Position numbers and translations under genes: made by a program | The notes under the pieces: model-generated | The model's database searches: none | Seen by the model: the letters and a program-made list of their open reading frames with translations, nothing else | What the model was told of the DNA's origin: nothing | Shown: in pieces, positions 19,924-29,311 of the stretch | Layout: every line of letters starts with the position of its first letter | Position numbering within the stretch: position 1 is the first letter of the stretch | Assembly: GCF_003967535.1 (NCBI RefSeq) | Contig: NZ_BIFR01000001.1 | Span: 921,493-985,492, forward strand | Direction: 5' to 3' | Origin: Tengunoibacter tsumagoiensis | GTDB lineage: Bacteria; Chloroflexota; Ktedonobacteria; Ktedonobacterales; Ktedonobacteraceae | DNA: 64,000 bases

Positions 19924-21519
19924 TTACAGATCTGCTTTATTTTTATCTTGTAGCCGCTGTACAAGCTTCTCTTTCCCAGTCTGTGCCAGGATAAAGGTGG
20001 GATCAAGCTCAATTATCTGCTCATAGGCCTGGACTGCTTCGGGGTAATTCTGCATCTGTCTAAAAATATCCTCTTTCCCATGCTGAACGAAGAGGGACTC
20101 AGGATCTAGTTTGAGCGCCTGCTCATAGGCCTGCATAGTCTCGGAATAACGTTGCAGCTGTTTAAGGGCATCGCCTTTGCAATTCCAGGCGATTGCCGAT
20201 CCAGGATCGCGCAGGATGATCTCTTCATAAACCGCAAGGGCCTCGGCATAATGATGCAATTTTAAGAGCATAGAGCCCTTACCATGTAGTGCAAGGATAA
20301 AGGTTGGGTCCACCTGTAAGGCCTGCTCATAGGCCTGTAGCGCCTCTGCATAGTGTTCAAGGTGGCTAAGTGTATTGCCTTTATTATGCCAGATCAGTGC
20401 AAAATCATTTTTAAGTTGGAGCGCTCGTTCAAAGGCCTGTAAGGCATCCGCATAATATTGAAGCTCACTGAGCATAACGCCCTTATTATGCCAGAGCTGA
20501 GGCATGGCAGGATTGAGCTTCAGCGCCTGCTCATAGGCCTCAAGCGCCTGACGTGGAATGCCTTTTTCATAGAGTTGATTCCCTTCATCGATCCACTGCC
20601 TGTCGGTTCGTTGTTTCGGCTCGCGCTCTGTTGCAGATCTGGTCTCTGGCACAGGGGGGAGAGAGCGCGGGGTGTGATGGCGTACCTGCTGAGACGTGTT
20701 CGTCGTTTGCAACGCTTTCAGAAACGCAGGGATATCGGGAAAGCGTTGGGCACGCTCTTTTGCCATTGCTTGCAAGATGGCTTTTTCAACATGGCTTGAG
20801 AGGGCAGGATTGAGCTTGCGTGGAGGAATAGGTGCTTCTGTAGCATGTTTGAAGCCCATTGCAATGAAATCGGCAGCCTCAAAGGGCCGTCGACCGGTTG
20901 CTAACTCATAGGCGATACAGCCCAGAGCATACTGATCGCTCTGAGGACTGATAAAGCCGCGAAACTGTTCCGGGGCCATATATGATGGAGTACCTGTAGT
21001 GGTTGTATGGCGCATGCTTCCTGTAGATAGTAATGAAGCAATGCCAAAATCGGCCAGAAGGGCATCGTGTTTATTTGAAAGCAAGATATTGTCGGGTTTC
21101 AGGTCCCGGTGGATAATCTGCTGCTGGTGGGCATATGCCAGAGCTTCGCCCACTTGAAGAAGCCAGCCTAGCGAGGTGGGCCAGGGAATTATTCGCTTGC
21201 TTTGCACAATCTTCTGACGTAAAGATCCACCTGAGGCATAAGCCGTAATGAGATAGGGGGCCTGATGAAAGAAGCCGATATCGAGCAGGCGAAGAATATA
21301 AGGATGTTCGAGCTTCTCCAGGATCTGCCCCTCACGCAGAAACTGGTCTCGCTCATCGGCAGAGCTCAGATGAAGGTGGAGAACTTTGATGGCTGCGATC
21401 CGTTCCTGGAGAAATATATGATGAGCTTTATACACCTGCCCAAAGGAGCCAGCCGTAATAGCTTCATCAATATAATAATTTCCAATCTGTGTTCCAAGAA
21501 ATGGATCGTTTTCTTTCAT
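19924..21519 (-). CDS. Ser/Thr protein kinase with TPR repeats
   Basis: 531 residues. The kinase domain spans about 13-275, with a slightly degenerate glycine loop (TAGSFGQVYKA), Lys45 (AAIKV), the catalytic HRDLKPDN (Asp139) and DFG (157-159), so it should be active. About six tetratricopeptide repeats follow (roughly 305-525), rich in the pattern LxAYEQALKLDP. There is no membrane helix between the halves, so this is a soluble kinase with a protein-binding array. It converges with the P450 gene and diverges from the TspO gene. A second kinase-TPR protein lies 5 kb away. Confidence 0.95.
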   Translation of the reverse strand: MKENDPFLGTQIGNYYIDEAITAGSFGQVYKAHHIFLQERIAAIKVLHLHLSSADERDQFLREGQILEKLEHPYILRLLDIGFFHQAPYLITAYASGGSLRQKIVQSKRIIPWPTSLGWLLQVGEALAYAHQQQIIHRDLKPDNILLSNKHDALLADFGIASLLSTGSMRHTTTTGTPSYMAPEQFRGFISPQSDQYALGCIAYELATGRRPFEAADFIAMGFKHATEAPIPPRKLNPALSSHVEKAILQAMAKERAQRFPDIPAFLKALQTTNTSQQVRHHTPRSLPPVPETRSATEREPKQRTDRQWIDEGNQLYEKGIPRQALEAYEQALKLNPAMPQLWHNKGVMLSELQYYADALQAFERALQLKNDFALIWHNKGNTLSHLEHYAEALQAYEQALQVDPTFILALHGKGSMLLKLHHYAEALAVYEEIILRDPGSAIAWNCKGDALKQLQRYSETMQAYEQALKLDPESLFVQHGKEDIFRQMQNYPEAVQAYEQIIELDPTFILAQTGKEKLVQRLQDKNKADL

Positions 21520-21842
21520 ATCGCTCCCGGGAGAGAAGGATAATCATAGCAGCGTCTTTTGATGATAGATTGAAAAAGAAGCATTATTGCATACCCATAT
21601 ATTTTACATTAGTGATCGCTTCTTTGCAAGGTAAATGCATACGTGTTCTGTCCCTCTCCACCAGCCTGCGCGTTACGACAGGAAGGTTCCCCGAAACAAC
21701 GATAGAGTTCATGATACCCGTCCATTGAAGCAATGGCGTCAACTTTGCATATAGTTAAACGATCTAAAACATGCAGGTAAACGTGTAGGTAGTAGCATCG
21801 ATTGATTGCAATAGATAACGCTATGCAAGGAGGAGCAATACA
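21520..21842. other. divergent intergenic region
   Basis: 323 bases between the kinase and TspO genes. Expected to hold both promoters; no gene, strong hairpin or repeat seen. An AAGGAGG ribosome site is at about 21827. Confidence 0.5.
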
Positions 21843-22493
21843 ATGTCAATTAAAATTCGACCCATTAAAGAGGTAGAAGAACGTCTGGCCTCGCTCAGAC
21901 AGCCCCAATGGCGCTGGTATCATGGCCTGGCCTTCTATGCCATTGTTCAGGTCTTGACCTTTAGTACCTCGGCTCTGGTGAGTGTTGCTGTCGGAAATAA
22001 AGGGAAGAATCTGCGCGAGACCGTGTTTGGGGATACCTCATACTTTAGACATCTCAAGCAGGCGAAGATTGCACCCCCTTCGTGGTTCTTTGCCCCTGCC
22101 TGGACAATTAATAATCTGTCTGTCATAGCAGGCACCTTACATGTCTTGAATCTGCCCAGGGAGACGCGTGGACGCAATGCCTATCTGGCTCTTCAGGCCG
22201 CCACGTGGTTAGATTTTATTGCGTTTAATGCAGCCTACTTTAGCCTTCGCTCACCCATTAATGCCTTTGTGCTGACCGTCCTCTTCTTCCTGCTGACGCT
22301 GGCAAGTGGCTTCGTCGCCATCTTCCGTTTGAAGGATACCAGAGTGGCCCTGTCCCTGGCGACTCTCTTTATCTGGCTTATTGTGGCTACAACTGCTGCT
22401 ACGGCCCAGATGTTATGGAATAAAGACGAGCTCTACGAAGTTGGACCTTTTGTGAAGCCTGATCCCAGACTCGTAAAAGAAAGTGTCCGCTAG
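21843..22493 (+). CDS. TspO/MBR-related membrane protein
   Basis: 216 residues with five hydrophobic segments. The signature of the TspO/peripheral benzodiazepine receptor family is partly kept: PPSWFFAPAWTINNLSVIAG, then AATWLDFIAFNAAYFSLRSP near the fourth helix. Family members bind porphyrins and other hydrophobic ligands and often answer oxygen or stress. It has an N-terminal extension of about 30 residues compared with the short bacterial TspO. A strong AAGGAGGAG site precedes it. Probably monocistronic or co-expressed with the TRIC-type gene 83 bases downstream. Confidence 0.8.
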   Translation: MSIKIRPIKEVEERLASLRQPQWRWYHGLAFYAIVQVLTFSTSALVSVAVGNKGKNLRETVFGDTSYFRHLKQAKIAPPSWFFAPAWTINNLSVIAGTLHVLNLPRETRGRNAYLALQAATWLDFIAFNAAYFSLRSPINAFVLTVLFFLLTLASGFVAIFRLKDTRVALSLATLFIWLIVATTAATAQMLWNKDELYEVGPFVKPDPRLVKESVR

Positions 22494-22576
22494 GATTGTG
22501 TTGAACGGCAAACCGTAGTATAGTCTGCTTGATAAAAAAATATTCTGTGACTGTGCTCTACTGGTGAGGCCCGTGA

Positions 22577-23416
22577 ATGTTCTTTCCGCCCGATACTGAA
22601 ACCCTACAATTGATGCCCGCAATTGATCTGGCTGCTGCCGTAGCTGGTTCGATTGGTGGGGCATTGTATGCTGTACGTAAAAAATTTGTCATTACTGGTG
22701 TGTTGCTGATAGCGATCCCTGCTAGCCTGGGCGGAGGTATCTTGCGTGATATCCTTCTGGGTCAGCTCCCGCCAGTCGCGCTTACTCAGGCAGGCTTCTA
22801 TCTTCCTGCTGCTATTCTGCCAGCGTTGCTGGTCTTTTTTCTCGAGAGTGTTATCAAGCGTCTTGAACGATTGCTCTTTCTTGTAGATGCGTTGAGTCTG
22901 GGACTGTTCGCCTGCGTGGGAGCTCAGAAGGCGCTGGCCTTTCATCTTAATTGGACGGCTGCATTGATGATTGGAACACTGAATGCTGTAGGTGGGGGGA
23001 TACTGCGTGATATTCTGGGCGGAGAGACGCCAGATGTGGCGCGACCGGGAGCGTTAAATAGCGCTGCTGTAATCATCGGCTGTGCTTTTTACGTCGCTTT
23101 GATCGAGTTGGTCGAGGTGAATAAATACATTATCTGCTCCCTGGCGGTCTTTCTCATTTTCCTCTTACGCGTCTTAAGCGTACGTTATGACTGGCAGGCA
23201 CCGGCTCCGGTTGATCTGATTACAACCGGGCAAATGCGCTCGGTGAAGAGCAAGGTTGAAGGCTCACTTCAGCGTCACCAGGAATGGCAGCAGCTCAGAT
23301 GGAAGCGTGCCAGTCGGCGTAAAGTTGAAACGTCGCTTGAGCAGCGCCGTCAGAAGAGCCGCCGTAAGCCTCAAAAAATAAGCTTTTTGCACAAAGATTC
23401 CTCTGCTGAACATTGA
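22577..23416 (+). CDS. TRIC-type (UPF0126/YicG) membrane channel protein
   Basis: 279 residues. Two homologous halves carry the family repeat: GGGILRDILLGQLPP in the first and GGGILRDILGGETPDVARPG in the second, within seven membrane segments. Bacterial TRIC homologues form trimeric monovalent-cation channels; older annotation calls the family UPF0126. A positively charged C-terminal tail of about 80 residues, rich in Arg, Gln and Lys, is longer than usual and is probably cytoplasmic. Confidence 0.9.
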   Translation: MFFPPDTETLQLMPAIDLAAAVAGSIGGALYAVRKKFVITGVLLIAIPASLGGGILRDILLGQLPPVALTQAGFYLPAAILPALLVFFLESVIKRLERLLFLVDALSLGLFACVGAQKALAFHLNWTAALMIGTLNAVGGGILRDILGGETPDVARPGALNSAAVIIGCAFYVALIELVEVNKYIICSLAVFLIFLLRVLSVRYDWQAPAPVDLITTGQMRSVKSKVEGSLQRHQEWQQLRWKRASRRKVETSLEQRRQKSRRKPQKISFLHKDSSAEH

Positions 23417-23632
23417 TTTTTTTCCTCAATGGGCGATGGTGTAATGCTAGAGTCCCTCTCAAGGATGGCAAAACATCCATCTAGAGACGTGGTTATGAAC
23501 AGGACTTTAGACGCATCACAAACAAAGGCTCTCAAGATATGCTTAGAGCAGATCAAGACATTGAACGAGAACAAAAAAAGCCATGAACTTCATTGCTACT
23601 ATGTCGTCATTGAGCAGAAGAGGATAAAAATT

Positions 23633-24124
23633 ATGCTGTATGATCTGTTAAAAAAATGTGTGAGCCTGTTTTTTAATCTTTTGAATAGAATCCTGGGTGG
23701 GAAGCTCCCACCGTTTGGGAGCGCAGCCATTGTTGTAGAAGAGCAAGATCTCTACCTGATCGTGAAATTGCCTGGTGAGCGCGTCGTGTTTCCCGGCGGA
23801 TTTATGAATTGGAACGAAGATCCACGGCAGGGAGCTGAGAGAGAAGGTTTTGAAGAGACGGGTCTGCACATTCGTGCGGGCGAATTGATTAACTATTATA
23901 GCCTGGCAAGCTCCAGCTTTTCCAATATGAGCACGTTGAGCTTTGTCTTCGAGGGAAGTGTCATTGGTGGAGAGCTGAAGAGTAATGCAGAGGGCCAGCC
24001 TGGCTGGATGACCGAGGACCAGCTTCGCCGGTCTATGGACCGACATTCAATTGGTATCCTGGAGGAGTACTTACGTCTGCGTGCACGAAATGCTGCTCGT
24101 CCAACGATGAAACTGGTCTCATAA
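23633..24124 (+). CDS. Nudix hydrolase
   Basis: 163 residues from the ATG at 23633, chosen because an AAGAGGA site lies just upstream and homology begins there; the open frame continues back to 23429 without conserved content. The Nudix box GX5EX7REUXEEXGU reads G-FMNWN-E-7-REGFEETGL, with Gly where a hydrophobic residue is usual. A short amphipathic N-terminus (LLKKCVSLFFNLLNRIL) precedes the domain. It should hydrolyse a nucleoside diphosphate linked to another group; the substrate is unknown. Confidence 0.88.
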   Translation: MLYDLLKKCVSLFFNLLNRILGGKLPPFGSAAIVVEEQDLYLIVKLPGERVVFPGGFMNWNEDPRQGAEREGFEETGLHIRAGELINYYSLASSSFSNMSTLSFVFEGSVIGGELKSNAEGQPGWMTEDQLRRSMDRHSIGILEEYLRLRARNAARPTMKLVS

Positions 24125-24245
24125 TCGTCGTGATCAGGGCTTTTGTTGGAGCATGACCTCAGAGCGGGGGTCTGGCAGGCTGGCGTATAATATGTCGAAG
24201 AGAATATCTCTGCATTATATATTTTCTACAAGGAGTTGAAACGTA

Positions 24246-24731
24246 ATGGCCAATCCGAAGGACACCCGCAAATGGTCCGAGCTCTATCATCTGGATGTCT
24301 ATCTCACGCGTGAGGGGAGATCACTGGGAAAAGTCGAAGATTTTTTTGTGCGCACAGGTTCAAGCGCTCTCTATGCTCTTAGCGTACGGACGCGTTTACA
24401 TGGTGATCTCACATTGCCAGTCACCGGGATCACAGCAGTGGAGGCCGACCGCATCACAGTTCCCAATGCGCAGGTGCTGCTCACGGCTGTCCCCCCTTAT
24501 CTGCATGGTAAAACCCTGCTCGGGCGGAAGATTGTCAGCCTCAAAGAGCAAGAACTGGGTACGGTCAAAGACGTGGTCTTAACAGTCAACCCGCCATTGG
24601 CACTGCGTGTTTCGGCTCTCGAGGTTACTCAGGGTAAATCGGAACATACAAAAGTTTTCACCAGCGATGGTATCGCCAGTTACGACGATAATGTGGTAAC
24701 GGTAGACGATTTTATCGCTAAAAAGCTTTAA
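24246..24731 (+). CDS. PRC-barrel domain protein
   Basis: 161 residues with two PRC-barrel-like units (about 12-75, LDVYLTREGRSLGKVEDFFV, and 90-150, LLGRKIVSLKEQELGTVKDV). PRC barrels occur in photosynthetic reaction centres, RimM and small stress-related proteins; this stand-alone form has no assigned activity. An AAGGAG site precedes the ATG. It is monocistronic and converges with the second kinase-TPR gene. Confidence 0.85.
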   Translation: MANPKDTRKWSELYHLDVYLTREGRSLGKVEDFFVRTGSSALYALSVRTRLHGDLTLPVTGITAVEADRITVPNAQVLLTAVPPYLHGKTLLGRKIVSLKEQELGTVKDVVLTVNPPLALRVSALEVTQGKSEHTKVFTSDGIASYDDNVVTVDDFIAKKL

Positions 24732-24793
24732 ACGTCAGGGCTTCAGGGCAAGCAACTTCGGGTTTACAAAGCTACCAGGAGTTGAGCCCTGCC

Positions 24794-26995
24794 CTATGCC
24801 TCTCCTCTGAGGCGGGCTACTTGAGCTTCTGCATCGCGTAGCTCGCGCTTCCTGCGTAACTTCTTCAACGCCTCAGCCTTACGTTGCCAGTTGTCGGCAT
24901 CATTGGGAGCCAACCGCACCGCCTCCTCGGCTGCTGCCAGTGATTCCTCATAGCGCTCGAGCTGCTTCAGCACCAGGGCTTTGTTGTGCAGAGCCGAGAC
25001 CATGCGCGGATTCAGCAGCAATGCGCGTTCATAAGCATACAGCGCCTGCCCATAATCGCCCAGATGATAAAGAACATTCCCTTTCCCATTCCAGACCTGA
25101 GCAATATTCTTGTTCAGGCTGATGGCACGATCATACGTAGTAAGCGCCTCTTGAAAGCGATCGAGCAGATAGAGCACATTCGCCTTACCGTTCAGGGCGG
25201 GTGTATAGTTGGGATCGATCTGCAAGGCTCGATTGTATGAGTCAAGCGCCTTACTATAACGATTCATATCGGTCAACACAATGGCTCGACGCTCCCAGGC
25301 TTTGACGAACAGAGGATCGCTGGTAGTGGCGCGTTCATAGGCCTCCAGAGCCTCTTTCAAATTATTCTGGTTATAGCGAATTTCGCCGATCCCACACCAG
25401 GCTGGAGCATAGCGGCTGTTGATGCGCAGTGCTTCATTGTAGGCCTTGAGCGCCTCAGATGGATTGCGCATCTCGCTTAGAACCATCCCTTTGCCATTCC
25501 AATAGAGAGTGGAACGTGAATCCAGAGCCAATGCCTCATCAAAGGCCCGTAGAGCCTCAGGAAAGCGGCGTAGCTGGCGCAAGACCAGCCCTTTATTGCC
25601 CCATGCTTGAGCCATCCGAGAATCGAAGTGGAGCGCAAAGTCAAAGGCCTGAAGCGCCTGCTCAGGCTGTCCGAGAGCACTCAATACTGCCCCTTTGCCA
25701 TCCCAGGCCACCGCATTATCCTTCTCCAGTTCAATAGCTTTCTCAAAAGCCTCAAGTGCCTCACGATTGCGATGGAGAAAGTTGAGCGCGGTTCCTTTGC
25801 CCGTGAGTGCAGTGACCAGATTAGGATTGAGCTGGAGAGCCTTTTCAAAGGAGGCCAGAGCCTGAGGATGCTGAGCATTGAGAGCCTGAGTAAGGCCACG
25901 CCCCTGCCAGGCCAGCGCATTATTGGTATCAGTCTGAACGGCTCGATCATAGAGATTCAATGCTTCTGGAAGCCGGTTCTGCGTATAGAGCCGATAGGCA
26001 TCCTGTAAAATCGCCTGCGAGGGTGAACGCGGCTGAACGGCAGGTCTATGACCAGTAAAAGATGGCAGCGTTCCACTGATGCGTTGCTGCTCAAGCAGGC
26101 GGAGAGCATTGGCCACTTCCTGGGCATTAGCCGGGCGCTTCTCGGCATTCATATCGAGCATGCGTTGGAGTAGCTCAGAGAGCTCATTGGGAACAGAGCT
26201 ATTGAACTGCGAGGCGGGCTGGAAGAAGAAAGGCTGCTCACTCGGATCTATGCCTGTTAAGAGGTGGTGGAGGAGAGCCCCCAGACTATAGACATCGGAG
26301 CGAGGAGTGCTTTGAGCCTTACCATACTGTTCGGGAGCGGCATAGCCTGGAGAGCCCAGAGCCACCGTATCATGTGACTGGCCCGGTTTAAAGACCCGAG
26401 CGATGCCGAAATCGATCAGATAGATATGTCCAGTTCCGCTAATCATCACATTAGATGGCTTAAGATCGCGGAAAATAATGGGCGGCTGATGAGTGTGGAG
26501 GTAGGTCAATACCGCACAGAGCTGGTCTGCCCAGGGTAAAACCTGTTCCAGCGGGAGCATACCACTTCCTCGTCGCTCGATATACTCCTCAATCGTCTGA
26601 CCCTCAATAAAATCCATCACCAGGTAAGAGCGTTCGCCCTCAGTAAAATGATCATAGATGCGTGGAAGATTGGGATGGAGAAGCTCAGCAAGGATCTGTG
26701 ACTCGCGTTCAAAAGAAGCCTCCGCCTCTTGAACTTGAGCTGGCGTAAGACCGGAGCGACTCATCTCTTTCACCGCCACAGAGCGATTGCTAAAGCGGGT
26801 ATCGATCGCCTTATAGACAGCTCCCATGCCACCCTGCCCGATCAGTATCTCTAATTGATAGCGACCATCGAGCAGAGCCTTGTCAGACAAGGTGCCTGTA
26901 GAATGTTTAAAGGGAAGCGGGGTTGCACAATTTTGACAGAAGCGTGCCGTCACGGGATTAGCTGCCCCGCAGTTCTCACAATCCTGTATCGTCAT
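24794..26995 (-). CDS. zinc-ribbon Ser/Thr protein kinase with TPR array
   Basis: 733 residues. An N-terminal zinc ribbon (Cys6, Cys9, Cys20, Cys23: CENC and CQNC) is followed by a kinase domain (about 44-300) with GQGGMGAVYKA, VAVKEM, FRDLKPSN (Phe instead of His in the HRD triplet) and DFG. About eleven to twelve TPRs fill 325-715. No membrane helix is seen, so the protein is a soluble signalling scaffold. Two 24-nt direct repeats lie just upstream of its start. rsmA lies upstream on the same strand, 96 bases away. Confidence 0.95.
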   Translation of the reverse strand: MTIQDCENCGAANPVTARFCQNCATPLPFKHSTGTLSDKALLDGRYQLEILIGQGGMGAVYKAIDTRFSNRSVAVKEMSRSGLTPAQVQEAEASFERESQILAELLHPNLPRIYDHFTEGERSYLVMDFIEGQTIEEYIERRGSGMLPLEQVLPWADQLCAVLTYLHTHQPPIIFRDLKPSNVMISGTGHIYLIDFGIARVFKPGQSHDTVALGSPGYAAPEQYGKAQSTPRSDVYSLGALLHHLLTGIDPSEQPFFFQPASQFNSSVPNELSELLQRMLDMNAEKRPANAQEVANALRLLEQQRISGTLPSFTGHRPAVQPRSPSQAILQDAYRLYTQNRLPEALNLYDRAVQTDTNNALAWQGRGLTQALNAQHPQALASFEKALQLNPNLVTALTGKGTALNFLHRNREALEAFEKAIELEKDNAVAWDGKGAVLSALGQPEQALQAFDFALHFDSRMAQAWGNKGLVLRQLRRFPEALRAFDEALALDSRSTLYWNGKGMVLSEMRNPSEALKAYNEALRINSRYAPAWCGIGEIRYNQNNLKEALEAYERATTSDPLFVKAWERRAIVLTDMNRYSKALDSYNRALQIDPNYTPALNGKANVLYLLDRFQEALTTYDRAISLNKNIAQVWNGKGNVLYHLGDYGQALYAYERALLLNPRMVSALHNKALVLKQLERYEESLAAAEEAVRLAPNDADNWQRKAEALKKLRRKRELRDAEAQVARLRGEA

Positions 26996-27020
26996 GGATC
27001 GTACATGTTCCTATTATTAT

Positions 27021-27075
27021 TTAGCTGTTATGATCATCTACATTTTCTGATTTAGCCGTTATGATCATCTACGTT
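27021..27075 (-). promoter_or_regulatory. direct repeat upstream of the kinase-TPR gene
   Basis: Two near-identical copies, 31 bases apart (about 27021-27044 and 27052-27075), share the core GTTATGATCATCTAC, each holding the palindrome ATGATCAT. They lie 25-80 bases before the kinase start. A two-site operator is plausible but not proven. Confidence 0.45.
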
Positions 27076-27091
27076 CTATCATAACATATTC

Positions 27092-28150
27092 TTATTCTGT
27101 TGGTGACTTTCTCGTTGCGGTATCCACTACCTGCCAGAGCTGAAGCCATTCTTCAATGCTTAACGTTTCAGCCCTCCGGCTGGTATCAATGCCAGCCGTG
27201 TTCATCCATGAACGAACCTCTTCATTTTTATAATGCAGACCATGTGTTAATGAATTATGGAGCTGCTTACGGCGTTCCGAGAAGCCAGCCTGCACAACCT
27301 TAAAAAAGCGTGTGCGCTCATCAGGCGTCAGCGGAACCTGTGGCTTTACGTCGATGCGGAGAATCGCTGAATCTACTTTGGGCGCAGGAAAAAACGACTG
27401 TGCTGGAACGCGTGCGATGATCTGTGGTTGTCCATAGAACTGAATGCTGACGCCCAGGAGACTAAGATCACCAGGACCAGCAACGATGCGTTGAGCCACC
27501 TCCAGTTGAACCATTGTAACCAGCAACTGTGGTGCATTTTCGTGCTCCAGAAAATGGCGAAACGTCGGAGCCGTAATATAATAGGGCAGGTTGGCTACCA
27601 GTTTATAGGGCCTTGTCCCGAACACCTCCAGAGGATTCAGGTACAATAAATTGCGTGCCATTAGCTCGACATTCGGAAATTTGCGGGTCGTCTTCTCCAG
27701 TAGCGTTAACATATCGCGTTCTAATTCAACTGCCACCACGCGTTTCGCCTGAGCAGCCAGTTCGCGCGTCAAAACACCAGTGCCGGAGCCAACCTCCAGC
27801 ACCTCATCGGTTGAAATAATCTCCGCCGCGTCTACGATCTTCGTAAGAGCTGAGCGATCAATCAGAAAATTCTGCCCAAAGGCCTTATTGGGCCGCATAT
27901 TATGTGCATAGAGCAGGCTGCGGAGTTCGCGCGGATCGGTAAGATCAATCTGATCATAGAGATCAAAGGCAGGCGTTACTGTTGTCTCTTCTGAGCTATC
28001 TGTCACGTTTCGTGATCGTCCCTTTCTGGATACCCGTGGGAGGAATGACCCTTGCGAGAGGCGCTCTCCCATTGATGTCAACGGGTAATGGGTGGCTTGT
28101 ATTGGATTGGTAAGTGGTCTAACAGTAACAAAATGGCTGCTGCTTGTCAA
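27092..28150 (-). CDS. rsmA: 16S rRNA dimethyladenosine transferase
   Basis: RsmA (KsgA) dimethylates A1518 and A1519 of 16S rRNA (E. coli numbering) late in small-subunit assembly. Recognised from NKAFGQNFLID, the SAM loop VGSGTGVLTREL and the catalytic NLPYYIT motif, then FFPAPKVDSAI. The frame gives 352 residues from a TTG with a weak GGAAGA site. The family core begins about residue 72, so the ~70-residue N-terminal extension is poorly conserved and the true start may be internal. It stands upstream of the kinase gene. Confidence 0.93.
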   Translation of the reverse strand: MTSSSHFVTVRPLTNPIQATHYPLTSMGERLSQGSFLPRVSRKGRSRNVTDSSEETTVTPAFDLYDQIDLTDPRELRSLLYAHNMRPNKAFGQNFLIDRSALTKIVDAAEIISTDEVLEVGSGTGVLTRELAAQAKRVVAVELERDMLTLLEKTTRKFPNVELMARNLLYLNPLEVFGTRPYKLVANLPYYITAPTFRHFLEHENAPQLLVTMVQLEVAQRIVAGPGDLSLLGVSIQFYGQPQIIARVPAQSFFPAPKVDSAILRIDVKPQVPLTPDERTRFFKVVQAGFSERRKQLHNSLTHGLHYKNEEVRSWMNTAGIDTSRRAETLSIEEWLQLWQVVDTATRKSPTE

Positions 28151-28256
28151 ATGGTTCTTCCATTTGCTGCAACTTGCGCGCCCTTTGCTAGAGCCCGACC
28201 AGGCAAGGTCCTTGACCAGTGGCCGTTTACATTATCTTATCATATCTCAACATGCA

Positions 28257-28772
28257 TCAGCGGCCTCGACCGGTGCGGCGCATGATAGGTACTCCAAGGA
28301 GCTGTAAGATGAGGACGACTATGGCCCCAAAGAACAGGGCACCAATCAAGAAGACCGTGAGCCAGAAGACAACGTAAATAATCGCGCCTACGATCGTCAG
28401 GAGTATAACGCCCAATACTGCAAAGAGGATCAGGCGTGCAGCGAATGATTGTGGGAGCCAGCCAGCAAATTGTGAACGGGCTTGGCCCCATCCTTTATAG
28501 TGAAAGTATTGCTGCTCTTGTTGCTTCGTATTCTGCGTTGAATGAGCAGACGTGCCAGCCGATTGTTGATCGGCATGATGCTGTTGCGTAAAGAAAGAAC
28601 CATCCTGCGCTCGATAGCCCTCATAAGGCTGCTCGTCATAGGTCGAAGGATGATCGCTTTTGGGTATAGCACGTGTGTGCCGTTTGGCGGACGTTGTTTT
28701 ACCGCTGGCACCTTCCTGTGCTGAACTGGTGTCTGCCCGTTGGGCAGGCGAAAAAAAATCTTGCTGGCTCAT
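28257..28772 (-). CDS. membrane protein with hydrophilic N-terminus, unknown
   Basis: 171 residues. The first ~95 are polar and low complexity (Gln, Ser, His rich); two hydrophobic segments follow (about 108-133 and 135-160), ending in a basic tail MRRTGRGR. An AGGAGA site is placed well before the ATG. No family recognised; perhaps an inner-membrane protein with a cytoplasmic disordered region. It lies upstream of rsmA, 106 bases away on the same strand. Confidence 0.65.
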   Translation of the reverse strand: MSQQDFFSPAQRADTSSAQEGASGKTTSAKRHTRAIPKSDHPSTYDEQPYEGYRAQDGSFFTQQHHADQQSAGTSAHSTQNTKQQEQQYFHYKGWGQARSQFAGWLPQSFAARLILFAVLGVILLTIVGAIIYVVFWLTVFLIGALFFGAIVVLILQLLGVPIMRRTGRGR

Positions 28773-29311
28773 GATTTCTCCTGCATCTAAACCGCAAACC
28801 TCACATAAATTTACGAACTGGCAAGGAGAGGAGTTGCAGGGTTAGATGCCGAGCTTTCGGCTACTTTAAAATTGTCGCGAGGGCATGATAATGGGGCTAA
28901 AAATACGCAGCATGGATAGATAGATGCTCGTACTGTTGACGAAACGAAGCCAGAGTATGGAACGTTATAAAGAACAACGTACCATCTTACTGTGTCACCT
29001 TACTATTGAAACAATCGCTATACACAATCTAAACAATCGGCACGAATAATCTCTTTAGTAGGGTTTCCCTTTTATTACTAGGGGGAAGGACCATTAGGGG
29101 GGATAAGATACTGAGGTTGGGGGACATGTGGTATCCTTGAAACAGCGTATTTCATATGAACATTCTTATAATAAGTGAGGTAGTGGAGTTGAGAAGGCAT
29201 TATGGCATGAAGAGACATCATCCTCGGATCAGGGCTCCATACTTCGCTGACAAGCATGTCCAGGGGTTTGAAGAGTAGAGCGAGTGGATTCTACACCAGG
29301 AAGGATGTGGC
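28773..29311. other. long intergenic region before the PBP gene
   Basis: 539 bases between divergent genes. No open frame with coding character, no strong hairpin and no repeat seen. It should contain both promoters. Confidence 0.5.
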
